DNA from: Lutjanus erythropterus
Taxonomy: Eukaryota > Chordata > Actinopteri > Lutjaniformes > Lutjanidae
Reading direction: 5' to 3'
Assembly (NCBI GenBank): GCA_020091685.1
Contig: CM034612.1
Coordinates: forward strand, 28,140,655-28,204,654
DNA: 64,000 nt
The position numbers and the translations under genes were made by a program. The notes beneath the pieces were generated by a model. That model searched no databases. It was not told where the DNA came from and worked only from the letters and a program-made list of their open reading frames with translations. Positions 38,401 through 48,792 of the stretch are shown one piece after another (the stretch's first letter is position 1; each line of letters opens with the position of its first letter).

Positions 38401-41400
38401 GCCTCATTACCTAAACTCAACAGAAAGTCGGCCATTTTGAATTTCGTGGTCACTTTTGGCGATTTCCACGGGTTGTATTATAATGACCTCCTTCTACAGA
38501 ATTCGTCATAACGACTTCAAAATTGGTGTGTGTCATCTAGACTTTGTGATCAAAGGTTATTAAAAGATTTAGCGCTCACTGAGAGGCCTGGCTCAAGTTT
38601 TGATGTCTTGCAATGACACATGAAATTGCTATAACTTTAGTATAACTGATCCGATCTCCATCAAACTTCACGTTTGATAAGAGTCCCACCCTGAACACAT
38701 CTACATGACAATATTCAGTCATAGCGCCACCTACTGGAAAGACCTTAAGACCTTGGAAATGCTATATTGTAAAGATCATGACATATTGTCAAAGGGCGTT
38801 GCCATGACAGCGCAGCAAAGATCGATGTTTCACCAGAACACAGAAAGTTGCATTAACGTCAGTGTACTTGGTCCAGTCTGCCTGAAACTTCACGTTTGTT
38901 AACAGTCCAGGCCTGAACATATGTGACTGTCATCAAGTCATTTGACCACACCCTTTAAACAGTAGCCCCCATGGCATGTATCACTGACATGCACGAAAAT
39001 CGGTACACACATGTATCATGTACAGCACACAAAAAGTCTCTTAGACCTTTGGCTAAATCCAACAGCCATTTGAATTCTGTGGTCAATTTTGGCCATGTTC
39101 ACGTGTTGTATTTTAACGAACTAACTTTAGTACAAATGATCTGATCTACACCAGACTTCCCATGTTTGATAAGAGTCCTGCCCTGAACACATCTCCATGA
39201 AAATCTGGAGTTATAGTCATAGCACCACCCAGGGGAGATGAGAAGTGACAACAATAACCTTCCTGCAGTGTCAAAGAGGTGTGAAAATTCAGCTCCTCAT
39301 CCACCTTTTGGTGTCTGGCAACATGGTTGCGGTCACAGCATGCCACAACGGGTGTGGGGGTGGGAGTGCACGTCCAATGCTGCTTGCAGCTTTTATTCCT
39401 GTTGTTTTCTGACCACATTCTTTATGAATGGTGTTACTACAGTTGCACAGAATAGATAAAAACATTACTGTGTATTTGAGTACAGACATATACATATATA
39501 CAGTGCATATTCTTCCTGTCACAGTAGAATGGGCTTCTTGTCATCATGTCCCAGTATGTCCAGTGTAACACAGTGAATGTAGAGATATACCTGCCACTGT
39601 TTTTTCGGGGTCTTCTGTCCTTGGATGTGCTGAGCTCTCTTAAGCACAGCCTGCGTGTTCACTCTCACTTTGGATATCCACTCCAGGTCTGCCGCCCATG
39701 AGAAGGAAATGCAGAAGAAAACATAGATATATCATGTACCTATTTACATTTAACGATTTTTTTCCTTGATTTTTCTTTCACTATTTGCCCTGTTTGCTTT
39801 TGTCAGGGTGTAAAAGTTGCTGAAACAGCATTTATGACTCCAATGTGTGGGATTTTGTAGCATCTAGCAGTGAGCTTGCGTATTGCATCAACATCTCATC
39901 TCACTCTCCCGTCTAAGTGTGTAAGAGAACCTACGCTGACAGTGAAACTTGTGCAAAATGCAAAAGGCCATATCTTGAGCTAGTGTCTGGTTTGTCCATG
40001 CTAGGCTAAAGTAAAATACGCTGGTGCAACACTACGACCTCTGTGGAAGCTGAGCTGCTCCCTCTGTCGATATGAAGGGCTCATTCTAAGGTAACAAAAA
40101 CACAACACATCTTATTTCAAAGTGCTTAAAATGGACAGACAACAGACAGACAACTTTTCAGCTCCCTAGTGTCTCCATGTGGTATTCCTGTGCCACTGTG
40201 GCAAAGGCAATAGGTGTTGAATTCTCTTTCCCCTTCAATATGTGTTCCCTCTTGCATTACCATGGTATACCTAACCATAACAGGCACCATTACGCAAAGC
40301 CCTATCTGACACACTTCGATACAACACCAGATCATTATCTGTTTCCTTGGAGCCTAGTTCCTTGAAGAAAGGGTCACCATACCTTTAGCAAAAAGAGAGA
40401 AGAAAGAGGCATGTTCATGTAAATTAAAATTATCAGAATTTTATATTGGAATTTGTGAACAGGCAAAACCCTGCAATGATGTGCATTGTATAGTATTATT
40501 ATAGAATGGGTTACATTATTAACATTATTGCTTCACACCAGAAGGGGTTAGGAAGAGAGATGAGTGGAGGTAGAGGAAAATATTAAGAGAACATGTGAGT
40601 TTGTTTGTTCATTTAGTGCATAATGGAGACATCATTTTCCCAGAAAAGGCAGACACATGAAAGCAAAGCTAAACACAAATGGTGTCATTATTCTACAGCC
40701 ATTACAGTGTGCAAATTAACATTTACTACATAATGATAAACTAAAGCAAAAAAAGTTGTCTATTTCAATTTTAACATTAAATTCCATTTCTGCCATATTC
40801 TGTTGAGATTTTCCACAGCCCTTCTTTGCAATAAACTATTTTAGAGTACGGAGCCTTTTAAATGAGCTCTTTGCTCGATCATGTTTTCACAAGACTATCA
40901 TCATGGTGCATCTAATATAGACAAGCTTCCACAGTGTGTTTAGCCTCATTTAGCACAAAGCACAAATACACAACTTACAACACATAAATAACGTTGCGTT
41001 GGACAGGTTCAGAGTTGGATTCTTTTAAATTTTGATCCCCTTGCTTCTAGTCTTTGTGCTAAGCTGTGCTAAATATGTTTCAGATCTATCATTCTACTGC
41101 ACGCACAAAAACTTGAATGATACTGATTTTGTCATGTGACTCTGGGAAAGTCAAAGACAAACAGGAAGATTTCCAAAAAGGTGACACAACTTTGTGACTG
41201 AGGCTGGGTTAAAAAAAAAAAAAAAATTTTAAAAATTAAAAAGAAAAAAGATTTTCCTCTGCATGGTCCTATATTGACTAATAAAAAAAATAATCTTTTA
41301 ACGTCTTTTCTCTTGTGGATGTGAGGTACAGCCTGCAGTTTTAGCCCCACTAGTCTCAGCTTTTGCCTTTGTTGTGGTGTAAAACTGCAAATCAATGGTA

Positions 41401-42745
41401 GAGAAAACACTGTTAATGTAACTGCCCTGAGGTCAATTCTTTATTTAAACATTAATATATTTAATAATGCACCAGGTTATAGGATTCCTTGAACAATTTA
41501 AAGCACTAGTTCTCTGAGAATCTTTTTCATATCCAAGCACAACTGGTATTGTAACGGATATATCCCTAACTGACTCAATATCAACTTGAATCAGGACCTT
41601 GTGAATCAAACTAAATTGATCTTGGAAATCTGAATCAATATCCAGCCGTTTGTAAACATGTGAACAAAATTAAAATTTTTTACAGTACGGTTTGGTGAAT
41701 GTTTTCACAGCTCTCATTTGTTTTACTGATGTCATAGAGGGGCTGATGTTTGAGGTTTAACACCCAGCATTTGGGAGGCATGGATTGAATTTTTTTTCCA
41801 TCAATGCTGATATAACTAATAACAAACCAGCATCTCATGGCTGATTATTTCAATTTTTTGTTTTTTAAAAAGAAGTGGATATAACCTGTAATTTATGCCC
41901 ACCTGAGGGAAAGAGTTCTGACTCTTCTGATTTTGCATTTTGCCTGACAATTCAAATGCATTTCAATGCTTTGACATAATCTATAAAATCAGATATTAGT
42001 GTCACCAATATTCATTGACTATAATTTTAATATGTAGCGAATACTTTATGTGGTCCAATATTTATCGTACATCCTTTTCCAGCAACATGAAAACGTGGCC
42101 AAAAAACCTGATGTTAAGTCAGTGTAATCATGTGTAAACCATGTCCTGTCTGTATGAGAGCATGTCAGGGACCATTTCACTGTAAGCTGTGAGCTGAGGT
42201 TCAACAGGTCAGCTGAGCAGAGAGAGATGGGCTGTCATGAGTTCTTAATTAAACTCTCACTGTCTGACTGCAGTTACAGCAGCCGTATCACAGCAGATTT
42301 CACAGCAGGTTTGGTATTTAAGAGTGTTAAAATAATTATTATTTTAAAATAAGAGACAGAAACTGTCTAACATAGTTCGCTTCATTTTTACGGTTATAGT
42401 AGGACTATGCATGCTGCAGTGAGTTAAGTTACACAATAAGATTTCGATGCTCTGCAGGTCAGTTCCCTCTGAACTTATGTAACTCTGAGTTACCTATTTA
42501 ACTGTCAAGACTTATGACTACGTCCAGTTTAAACACGTTCTTTTACTAAACTTTGCAGGGTGAAAACGGGTGCGAGGCAAAACACAGTTATTCATTAAAG
42601 GTGAATAAAATGCGAACTGGGTAAACTGACAGTAAAACGTGTATTACCACACGTGTTTCTAATGAACACTAACCTATAGCGACAGTTTAACGGAGGCTGA
42701 ATTTTCATGCTTACCGAGCTTGGTCCCCAGGTTCCTGGCCGCCAT
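26057..42745 (-). CDS. DERA: Deoxyribose-phosphate aldolase, nine coding exons
   Basis: This enzyme cleaves 2-deoxy-D-ribose 5-phosphate to glyceraldehyde 3-phosphate and acetaldehyde, a cytosolic step of deoxynucleoside catabolism. Nine exons on the minus strand join in phase (31, 98, 148, 96, 135, 129, 113, 150 and 57 nt) to 957 nt: 318 residues plus TGA, the same length as human DERA. The class I aldolase TIM-barrel motifs are visible: EIDIVINR with Asp155, SDFIKTSTGK with the Schiff-base Lys218, GFKPAGG with Lys254, and the phosphate-binding LGAS near residue 290. Family numbering matches the human enzyme exactly. The start was chosen because MAARNLGTKL aligns with the vertebrate N-terminus and has A at -3 and G at +4. 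No frameshift or lost catalytic residue is seen. Introns run from 89 to 4511 nt. In human the gene lies between STRAP and SLC15A5; neither is recognised here. Confidence 0.98.
26173..26215. repeat. (TG)n microsatellite in DERA intron 8
   Basis: A pure TG run on the plus strand, read as (CA)n in the DERA transcript. It begins about 22 nt downstream of the exon 8 donor site. CA repeats close to a 5' splice site are known binding sites for hnRNP L. Confidence 0.95.
26238..26387 (-). CDS. DERA: DERA coding exon 8 (Lys254 loop)
   Basis: Exactly 50 codons (residues 251-300), from VGFKPAGGIRT to LADIERQ. It carries Lys254 and the LGAS phosphate-binding turn. Both flanking introns are phase 0, so skipping would keep the frame but remove catalytic residues. 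The acceptor has a short pyrimidine run (GTTCCCTCAG) preceded by GT-rich sequence, and the donor is CAG|GTGGGG followed by a CA repeat. Confidence 0.97.
26401..26481. repeat. (CA)n-rich tract in DERA intron 7
   Basis: Interrupted CA/CG repeats on the plus strand, pure at 26431-26455 and 26459-26481. In the DERA transcript this is a UG-rich tract lying immediately upstream of the short pyrimidine run of the exon 8 acceptor. Confidence 0.95.
27560..27834 (+). mobile_element. Retroposon 3' tail with (TGAA)n
   Basis: The stretch ends GAGCTGAAATAAAGGTTGAATGAATG with four or more TGAA units, the form of a non-LTR retrotransposon tail. The body is T-rich and degraded and no reverse transcriptase is left. 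It lies in DERA intron 7. Confidence 0.4.
27931..28043 (-). CDS. DERA: DERA coding exon 7 (Schiff-base lysine)
   Basis: The exon encodes SDFIKTSTGKESVNAT through the HK end at residue 250. Lys218 in FIKTSTGK is the Schiff-base residue of the family. The acceptor is CCCAACAG and the donor CACAAG|GTACAG (phase 0). Confidence 0.97.
28270..28830. promoter_or_regulatory. Candidate intronic enhancer in DERA intron 6
   Basis: About 500 bp of unique sequence, dense in homeodomain- and GATA/TGATA-like sites: CAGCTTTCCTGATAAAAATAG, GGAGTCTTAATTACCAGATAATGG, GGCGGTAATGAAGC and CATTTTAATAATGATCTC. It has no coding frame and no recognised repeat. The texture resembles conserved vertebrate non-coding elements. 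Its target need not be DERA; this is inference. Confidence 0.3.
28893..28940. repeat. Imperfect (TG)n microsatellite
   Basis: An interrupted TG run in DERA intron 6, with GTGTGTGAGTGTGTGC and a second run of about ten TG units. Confidence 0.85.
29191..29801. mobile_element. Full-length MITE with CAGTCCCTCCAGGA ends
   Basis: The 611-bp element starts CAGTCCCTCCAGGATTTTG and ends with the complement ACTTCCTGGAGGGACTG, giving 14-bp perfect terminal inverted repeats. The interior is AT-rich with TTGATTAAAAATTG and GGTTGCACAGAATTC and has no coding frame. Partial copies lie at 13569-13960 and 51584-54690. No clear target duplication was found. It lies in DERA intron 6. Confidence 0.75.
29802..32554. 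other. Rest of DERA intron 6, distal part
   Basis: Contains a small repeat at about 29992-30318 (TAGGGCTATGTATCAAC to CTTACACCCCTAG, with ATCACAATATCACG motifs, like a short hAT-type MITE). Otherwise it is AT-rich sequence in which no exon, RNA gene or regulatory cluster was recognised. Confidence 0.45.
32555..32683 (-). CDS. DERA: DERA coding exon 6
   Basis: The exon encodes MYDEIRQFREACG through LVAMMA and the first base of Gly213, including the family motif KTILAIGELGT. The acceptor is CTCCACAG and the donor GCTG|GTCAGT. The downstream intron of 4511 nt is the largest. Confidence 0.97.
33603..33803 (-). mobile_element. tRNA-derived SINE in DERA intron 5
   Basis: On the minus strand the head reads GGTAGCTGAGTTGGTAGAGC (Pol III A box) and GGGTTCAACACCCGCC (B-box region), then CCCTCTCTCTCCCCC, CTTTCCTGTC and a tail with TCAAGTAAAGCCATTAAAAG. 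Flanks TAAATTAAGTTT and TAAATTAAAAGTTT look like an imperfect target duplication. It is a diverged member of the family at 34972-35184, in opposite orientation. Confidence 0.8.
34972..35184 (+). mobile_element. tRNA-derived SINE with 10-bp target duplication
   Basis: The head TATAGCTCAGTTGGTAGAGC is a Pol III A box and GTTTGATTCCCGCC a B box. The body has CTCTCTCTACCCTC and TTTCCTGTCATATC, and the tail ends in a long A run. TTCAACTAGT flanks both sides (34962-34971 and 35185-35194), proving a retroposed insertion. It sits in DERA intron 5. It is not a functional tRNA gene because the cloverleaf does not close. Confidence 0.92.
36002..36136 (-). CDS. DERA: DERA coding exon 5
   Basis: The exon encodes ATGFPAGQ through ITGQWE (residues 126-169). 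It holds EIDIVINR with catalytic Asp155, the residue that shuttles protons with Lys254 in the family. The acceptor is CTCTCCCAG and the donor GAAG|GTATGC. Confidence 0.97.
36226..36321 (-). CDS. DERA: DERA coding exon 4
   Basis: The exon encodes VTTAAVCVYPSRV through LPVAS (residues 94-124). The acceptor is TGTGACAG and the donor TCAG|GTGAGC, both good. The next intron is only 89 nt, the shortest in the gene. Confidence 0.97.
36780..37623. other. DERA intron 3, mostly unassigned
   Basis: No exon apart from those of DERA. Near 37060-37160 short motifs such as TAGTGTTGTGACAATACC and GAGTATCACAACACTC form a loose inverted pair that may be a small MITE. The rest shows nothing specific. Confidence 0.35.
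37624..37771 (-). CDS. DERA: DERA coding exon 3
   Basis: The exon encodes AAWLLKAVTCIDLTTLAGDD through MHDKG (residues 44-93), including the first barrel strand. The acceptor is CCCGCAG. The donor, AAAG|GTCTGG, is far from the GTRAGT consensus, but phase 1 is required by exon 4 and no better donor is near. Confidence 0.95.
38320..39235. mobile_element. Fish interspersed repeat in two imperfect direct copies
   Basis: About 38340-38720 and 38960-39235 are related: both contain CATGGCA(C/T)(A/G)T near the start, CACAAAAAAGGTCTCT or CACAAAAAGTCTCTTAGACC, then GTTTGATAAGAGTCC and CCCTGAACACATCT. This wording is typical of a common teleost repeat. It lies in DERA intron 2 and encodes no protein. 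Confidence 0.55.
39591..39688 (-). CDS. DERA: DERA coding exon 2
   Basis: The exon encodes residues 11-43, beginning DLEWISKVRVN and ending PKKQWQ. The acceptor is GGCGGCAG and the donor CAG|GTATAT (phase 0 at the end). It corresponds to the N-terminal helices that precede the barrel in animal DERA. Confidence 0.96.
39960..40100. mobile_element. Second copy of the 15270-15560 repeat
   Basis: GAGCTGCTCCCTCTGTCGAT and AAGGGCTCATTCTAAGGTAAC match the first copy with scattered changes. It lies in DERA intron 1. Confidence 0.5.
40101..42714. other. DERA intron 1, unassigned part
   Basis: Mostly AT-rich sequence with an A/T homopolymer stretch at 41212-41250. No additional exon or repeat could be supported. 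An alternative first exon cannot be excluded. Confidence 0.4.
42715..42745 (-). CDS. DERA: DERA coding exon 1
   Basis: The exon encodes MAARNLGTKL plus the first base of an Asp codon. The donor reads G|GTAAGC (phase 1). The start codon overlaps a YY1-like ATGGCGGCC context, as in many short housekeeping first exons. The following intron is 3026 nt. Confidence 0.95.
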
Positions 42746-42960
42746 GTTGAAGGATAGATAGTATTTATTTGTTTTGTGCAGATAATGAAATAAAACGTAG
42801 CTGCTACCACTATCCGAGGCGACTTGTCAACAACGCACTTCCTGATTACGACCTTGTCGTTCAGGAAGAAGAATCCCTCCACAGTAAAATGCCGCTTCCG
42901 GTGGACCACTGTAGTCAATGGCGAGAGACAAATTATATTTTGATCCTGTTTGAACTGCGC
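42746..42960 (-). promoter_or_regulatory. DERA: DERA core promoter and 5' UTR region
   Basis: This is the stretch just upstream of the DERA start codon. There is no TATA box near the expected position. On the minus strand there is an ETS-type CCGGAAG at 42895-42901 and a second AGGAAGT at 42837-42843, plus a YY1-like AACATGGCGGCC overlapping the start codon. This set is common in TATA-less housekeeping promoters. The transcription start cannot be fixed from sequence. Confidence 0.5.
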
Positions 42961-43100
42961 CACAAATCGCACATATGATATTTGTCAACTGAAAAGGTGA
43001 TTTTCCAAGTGAAGAAAGTCAACGTCTGTTATAAAAGTTTGAAGTATCAGACTGTGAAGAGACCTTATATGAAAGACTTAACACCCAGAAGTCCCGTAAG

Positions 43101-43146
43101 TGACGTCATGACGCCAAAAAAAAACATGCATTGCCGGCAAGATGGC
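43101..43146 (+). promoter_or_regulatory. CRE palindrome and YY1-like site, possible divergent promoter
   Basis: A full CRE palindrome TGACGTCA lies at 43101-43108 and CAAGATGGC, a YY1-type core, at 43138-43146, beside the palindrome TTGCCGGCAA. The spacing suits a TATA-less start site facing away from DERA, about 350 bp above the DERA start codon. No convincing coding exon follows; the ATG in the YY1 site reaches a stop after nine codons. It could instead be a distal part of the DERA promoter. Confidence 0.35.
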
Positions 43147-44324
43147 AATCTGGTTAGACACATCCCTCTGAGTCCCTCAGTATTCCCGAGTACCGGACTT
43201 TTAAATTAACTATTAACACTTACTCATCTTAAGAAAAAGAAGTGAAACATTTTCTTGCGTCCGAAGCTTCAAATGTAGGCTTACTCCACCTAACAGCCAA
43301 GTAAGAGGACTTTATTGTATTGTGACACTCAGCTAAAAATTACACACAGGCAAACTTCAATGACGAAGCAAACAGTCAGTGTGGGTCAAAATGCCGTAAC
43401 AGGCTATTTTATTACGGTGGAGGGTCGCTAACATCAAATTTAAAAAAAGGTTAAAAGGTCAAATATCTCGCTGCAGGTGGTGTGGGCACACCGGTCAGCA
43501 GGCTGGTGCACTGGCAGTATACTACATGTGAACAAAACAAAGATATATTTAAATGCCAAACTAGAAAACAAAGTAAACCCTCTTTACCCCCAACAGAAAC
43601 ACACCCAAACTAATATCAGTGCCACAGCAAACCTTAAAGGATAACACCACAAATCGACAGGTGAACTCCCACTGCACCAGCTGCTCCTGTGACCGAAGGC
43701 CAACACCAGCTGCAGCACTGCAACAGAAAAGCAGAGCTATAAAAGTTAGCCATGTACTCCAACTGCTAAAAACAAAATCCAAATATAATAGTAGGCCGTA
43801 AACGGCAACCAGCACTTTTCCCTGTAAATTTAACAAAGCACATGTTAAATCTCAGGCTACAGACATGCAAACAATGCTTGATAATAAGGAGGCATTCTCA
43901 TACCTTGCCCCTGGCACTACTGTAGGATTGTTAGGACCCTTTACAAAGAAAGAATAAATTATTGGCAGACCCACATATTTACAGTTTCTATATTTACATG
44001 CTATATACAAATAAAATACCTCAGGGTGCATTTTGCACCCCTACATTACCCTTAAAAACAAATAATCTCAGAACAGGATTTGTTTGGCTTACCAGAGGAG
44101 CATGTGCACCAGAGTGATTTCAGGAGCATGAGTGAGGCTTACACACCTGTGCTTCATGGCCTCTTAACAACTGCAGTGCTCTCCTCCTGATTGGCCCATT
44201 GTACCTGATTCCAGTGCTCTCCTCCTGATTGGCCAATTGTGCCTGACTCTCTCTATTCCCCCTGCTACAGTATTCTCCAAAGCTGACGTCACTAGCTAAC
44301 TATTTAGTTAGTTTTTAAAAGTTT
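43147..44324. other. Intergenic stretch upstream of DERA
   Basis: No exon is firmly supported. A 38-bp unit beginning CAGTGCTCTCCTCCTGATTG is tandemly duplicated at 44174-44211 and 44212-44248, each copy carrying an ATTGG (inverted CCAAT) core. The sequence near 43300-43560 is unassigned. Confidence 0.4.
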
Positions 44325-44850
44325 TTAAAGACTGCTGATGACACTGCTTTATTTCTAAGGGATAAACAACAGATTGAACATGCCATATCCCTAATAGACA
44401 AGTTTTCAGCTGCATCAGGTCTAAAACTGAAGAAAATGTGAAATTTTGTGCTTATTTCAGACTGGGGACAAAACCTTGCATAACGTGCTTGTTAAAAATT
44501 GTGTTAAATATCTTGGAATTCATATTTGTAAGGACCCGATGGAACGACAGCTTCTCAACTTCTCTCCCAAACTAAACAAAAGCAAAACCATTTTAAACGT
44601 GGCTCCAAAGAGACCTTTCAATCATAGGAAGGATTCTGTTAACCAAAGCCGAAGGAGTGTCACGCTTTGTCTACCCTGCTCTCTCTCTCTCTTAGTCTTC
44701 CGGACTCAACTTGCAAAGACATTAATAACATCTTCATTAAGTTTGTGTGGAAAACAAACATCACCACCTGAAGGAGGAGATTTTGTTTGGATCCAAAGAG
44801 GAGGGTGGCTTTGAATTCTTGGACTTTAAGGACTTGAAATATATTCAAAG
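44325..44850 (+). pseudogene. L1-type LINE reverse transcriptase fragment
   Basis: The translated plus strand shows ADDTALFLRDKQQIEHA, matching the catalytic (F/Y)ADD box region, then KYLGIHICKDPMERQLLNFS and, after a frameshift near 44600, pieces like LSIIGRILLTKAEGVSRFVY. These follow the order of the reverse transcriptase end and thumb region in vertebrate L1/Tx1-type LINEs. Several stops and a frameshift show it is dead. Both element ends are missing. Confidence 0.75.
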
Positions 44851-45235
44851 AAGTGGGAGGTCTACATTTTCTATTATTATGTAATTATAATGTTTCTAAA
44901 CTTCCTTTATGTCTGTCTAAATTTTGTCAACAAGATTTGTTGGCATGAAAATTGTGCTATTCACATAGTTTCTAGAGTGTAGAGCATGGCTTGTCCCCTT
45001 TAAATTCTTGTTATCTAACAAAATTAGAGAACTACATCTTGAATTGTTACACATCTATCCAACAAATATATACATGTTCAATTTGTAATCTCTCACCACA
45101 GACTTTGGTTCATATTTTTCTCCAAAGATAGATCACATCGTGGGACTTAGGCTCACTATTTCATATGATTTTTAGAATAAAATTACTTTCTCCAAAAAAA
45201 AAAAAAGAAATTTTACCAAAGACTTACAGTAATAT

Positions 45236-45620
45236 GTTGGAATAATTACTATCTCAGAATAATGAACAGTCATATCAAAATTATGACTGGGTATTTAACA
45301 TTGAAATGTGAACTTATATTTTGAAATATTAAGTCATTCTTTTAAGAAAGTTTCTCATATTTTGACATTCTAACTCATATTTTAGATACTAAGTCATAAT
45401 ATAAAATACTAAGTAATTATTTTGAGATAATGAGTCATTTAAATAATGTTTCTCATTATTTTTATATACCAAATGATCTGTTTCAAGAAAGTTTCTCATC
45501 GTTTCAAGATACTAGGTCATTATTTCAAGAGACTAATTCATTATCTTAAAATACCTTATTATGTGACTGTTTCTCAATATTTTTAAATGTAATTATTTTG
45601 ATAAGCTTTCTCATCCTGAC
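45236..45620. repeat. Degenerate AT-rich tandem array
   Basis: Variants of CATTATTTTGAGATACTAAG and AAGTTTCTCATATTTTG recur about every 20-28 bp over some 385 bp. The units are diverged, which suggests an old minisatellite. It has no coding value. Confidence 0.6.
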
Positions 45621-47109
45621 GACTTGCAGGATCTTTTTTCATCACTGTCTGACAGAGTGCCTTGAAGGCTAACTTCTCCCAACATGATTCTCATTTCCAA
45701 ATAATCTATGTAAGACCACACATACTTATTTACTTCCAGTTGTAATAAATGTAATAATTTCCACGCTGAGTAGCAGGACAGAGGAGGTTAGACTCAGAGA
45801 GCACTTTCTTTCCTCCATATATCACAAGTGGTGTGTTGGTATTTGGGTATACTGTGGCTTCAACCTCATCCATCAGTAAAATGCTGCCTTCAGCCATTGC
45901 ACCTGTTTTGATTCCCACAGAAACCAAAGCCCAGAGTTGTTTACTACTCGACTACACTCACAGAGCTGCCACCTCATGAAATACTGCTACTACTTGATAT
46001 CTGTCAGATGAATGCAGTGGGGCTTCACTGCTGCAGGCCAAGCAAGTTTCAGATCCAACTGTTTTTATAGTGTAGGTCTAATGAAATGAATCAAACTAAT
46101 GTAACATAAACCAAATTATTAAGAGACAACCAGTATGGTATGCTTGAGAGAATGGCCGGCAGTTTAGTCAGTTCTACACCATTTTGTGATAAATGAGCCT
46201 AAACATGCAAAAACCTTAGTCTGCACAAGCACAGCTCGATGAGATTCATGACTGAACTCTAGCTTTGGCCAAAACAACAGACCACCGCACACAGTACAGT
46301 AGACTTTTCCATTACCTACCCAGGAACAATTATTTGGTCCGTTCATCTTGTACCCAGAAGTAACCATGACATCCATATAGATGCAGATAGAACCAGACAA
46401 TAATATAATAAAAGAGTTGATTTAGGGTTATTGTCAGACTAAAAACAGCTCTTTTTTGTTGTGAAAGCAGTAACTATTGTTATCATAGTCAAGGAAGACA
46501 AAGCTATGACTGTTTCAGTGTCATCCAGAATTACATGAAGTTTGTTCCATCATTTTCATCAGTATTAAAAACAGGGGAGAGGCCTCATATTCAGGTTGAA
46601 TGTCCAGTATGTAGACAGGCTCTCACCCTGCAAACACTTCGAAGCTTGCAGGAGCAGACCCCACTACACTTTTACATGCTTGAATAATTGTTGCATACCA
46701 GACGTATGCAGAGGCACATATAGGATCTGTGGCTGGGAAAGCCAAGGCCTGAGCCAGACCCTGCCCAGTTACCATGGAGCTGCTGCATAATATTATGGAG
46801 ACGTATGTTAGTGAGGCCTTGTATTGTATTTTTTTTCACAAGGGTTATTTAAGCAGTATGTGCAAGAGTGAGGCTACAATATTCATGTTAAGCTTTTTCC
46901 TTTGGTGTAAAGTTTCCTTAGCTTGCATATGCACCCAGTTCAGGCGGTGTGTACACACACATGAACGTGGCTCCAAACTAAGAATCTACAATGAAGATAA
47001 AAACATGTAAATGGCCTCTATCAAGTCAGTTTGGCATGTCAGGGCTTTAGGAGACGTGGATTACACCAGGTGAGCAGTATGGAGGCATTTTATGTTTTGT
47101 TTTTGTTTT
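45621..47109. other. Gene-free stretch
   Basis: No exon, RNA gene or intact transposon was recognised on either strand. Open frames of 65-78 residues show no domain features. Confidence 0.4.
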
Positions 47110-47310
47110 GTTTTTTTTTCAGCCCTTTTTTCCATTTGAAAACTGGTCACCATTCACTTCCATTGTTTGGGAGATTCTGCAATGCTGTTTTCTTGTGAAA
47201 CTCCAGCAGTGTTTTGTAGACTAACAAAATAAACCTGACCCTCAATCAGTATGAGGGTGAGTAAATAATGACTTAGTGAGTTTTCATTTTTAGCTGAACT
47301 CTCCCTTTAA
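47110..47310 (-). mobile_element. Short repeat, reverse copy of 16440-16600
   Basis: GAGGGTGAGTAAATAATGAC and GAGTTTTCATTTTTAGCTGA are the complement of the start of the forward copy. TTTTGTAGACTAACAAAATA corresponds to its ACAAAACACTGCTGG region. Confidence 0.5.
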
Positions 47311-47539
47311 ATATCTGGATGTTTTTTTTAGTATTTATGAAGTATTTTTGTAAGTACTACACTCCAAGTGTAAACATCTTGGAGCAGTCTATTTAGAGTT
47401 AACACAAATAGATGAGTCAAGAATCAAAACTTGAAAACTTTTATAAAATAAAATGAATGCCATCATTCTTTCCACAGAGCTGCATTAGCTGCTTTAGATA
47501 GAGCCTTTAAAAATTAGGACACATGACACTCAACCTTCA

Positions 47540-47790
47540 CTGCTTCTACATTTATTTGTTCTTTATTATGTCTTTGTGCTGAGTCCTGTTTGGACCACTG
47601 AGTATTTTTACATTATTAGTGTAAATAACTTGTAAATACACATTTTATTTTATACTATTACTTATATTCATCTTATTATTGTTTTGTCCTTTATTGCTCA
47701 ATTTACTCTTTAAGTTAAGTTTCCCAGCAAAAGTTTTTCACACAATTGTACTTTTATAACCAGTGTGACAATAAACATCTTGAATCTTAA
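47540..47790 (+). mobile_element. Probable retroposon 3' end
   Basis: T-rich sequence ending CACAATTGTACTTTTATAACC and AGTGTGACAATAAACATCTTG, a common form of fish LINE or retroposon 3' end with an AATAAA signal. No coding sequence is preserved. Confidence 0.35.
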
Positions 47791-48792
47791 ATCCCAAATT
47801 CATGTAAATATACACGTAAAAACAGTATATAGTGGTATTAACAGTTACAGTGAATCTGCTAATCAGTGTGTTTAGTTTGCACTGAGGATGTCTGAGCTGA
47901 TCTGCAGGTGACAGCACAACTTGATTTAAAAAAAGATTTTTTAGGACTCAGTAACAGATAAAATAACTAATATTATTGTTTTTCAAATATAATGCAGCCT
48001 TGACACAATGTGATGGATGTTAGTTTCTTCAGTTACTTCATTTTCATTGTTTACTGCTCTTCCAAATGATGGTGACTTCATCATGATTCTGCTTCTTCTG
48101 CAAGGAAATAATCAAAAACAACAAGCTGTGGATGAGCTGATGATGTTCATTAGCATCCACTAGATGTCAGCGCTGTCATGGATTTTGGCCAATACTGCAT
48201 CTTTTAATGTTGTTTGAACTCCAATAAAAAAAGAGAGAGACCAACATTTTCATACAGTCAAACTTTGTTCAAACCCTCCAAAATCTCAGTATCAGGCCAA
48301 GTGTGTCAGGTTGAATGTAGGGAAAATGTCTTCAAATAAAGCACAACAATATTTACAACCAGCCTGAATCTCACCTTTTTAAATCAGACAATGATGTAAC
48401 ATAATATATATATACAACACAAAACAATAAGGCATAAACAGACAATATGATTGGAATTTGGTACAGATTTTCATGTTTTTTGTCAGAGGGAGAACAATGT
48501 ACAGATATTTTGTATTTGTATGTTTCTGTGCATGTATGAACATGTGTTGTGTATTCAAATGTGTGTATAAGTGTGCCCAGAGGAATATGCAAGTATGTGT
48601 GACTATGATGACAATGACATTGTTGAGAAATAAATTAAATAAATATATAAATGAGGAATTTTAGAAAAGAAAAAGTCAAAAAAGAATATTCATATATGTG
48701 CACATACACACATTCACTATAATAATACTAACATTTTGCAGGAGTTTAGTTCGTTCTTTTGCCTGTTTAGTTTTATTATCTTTATCTTACAG

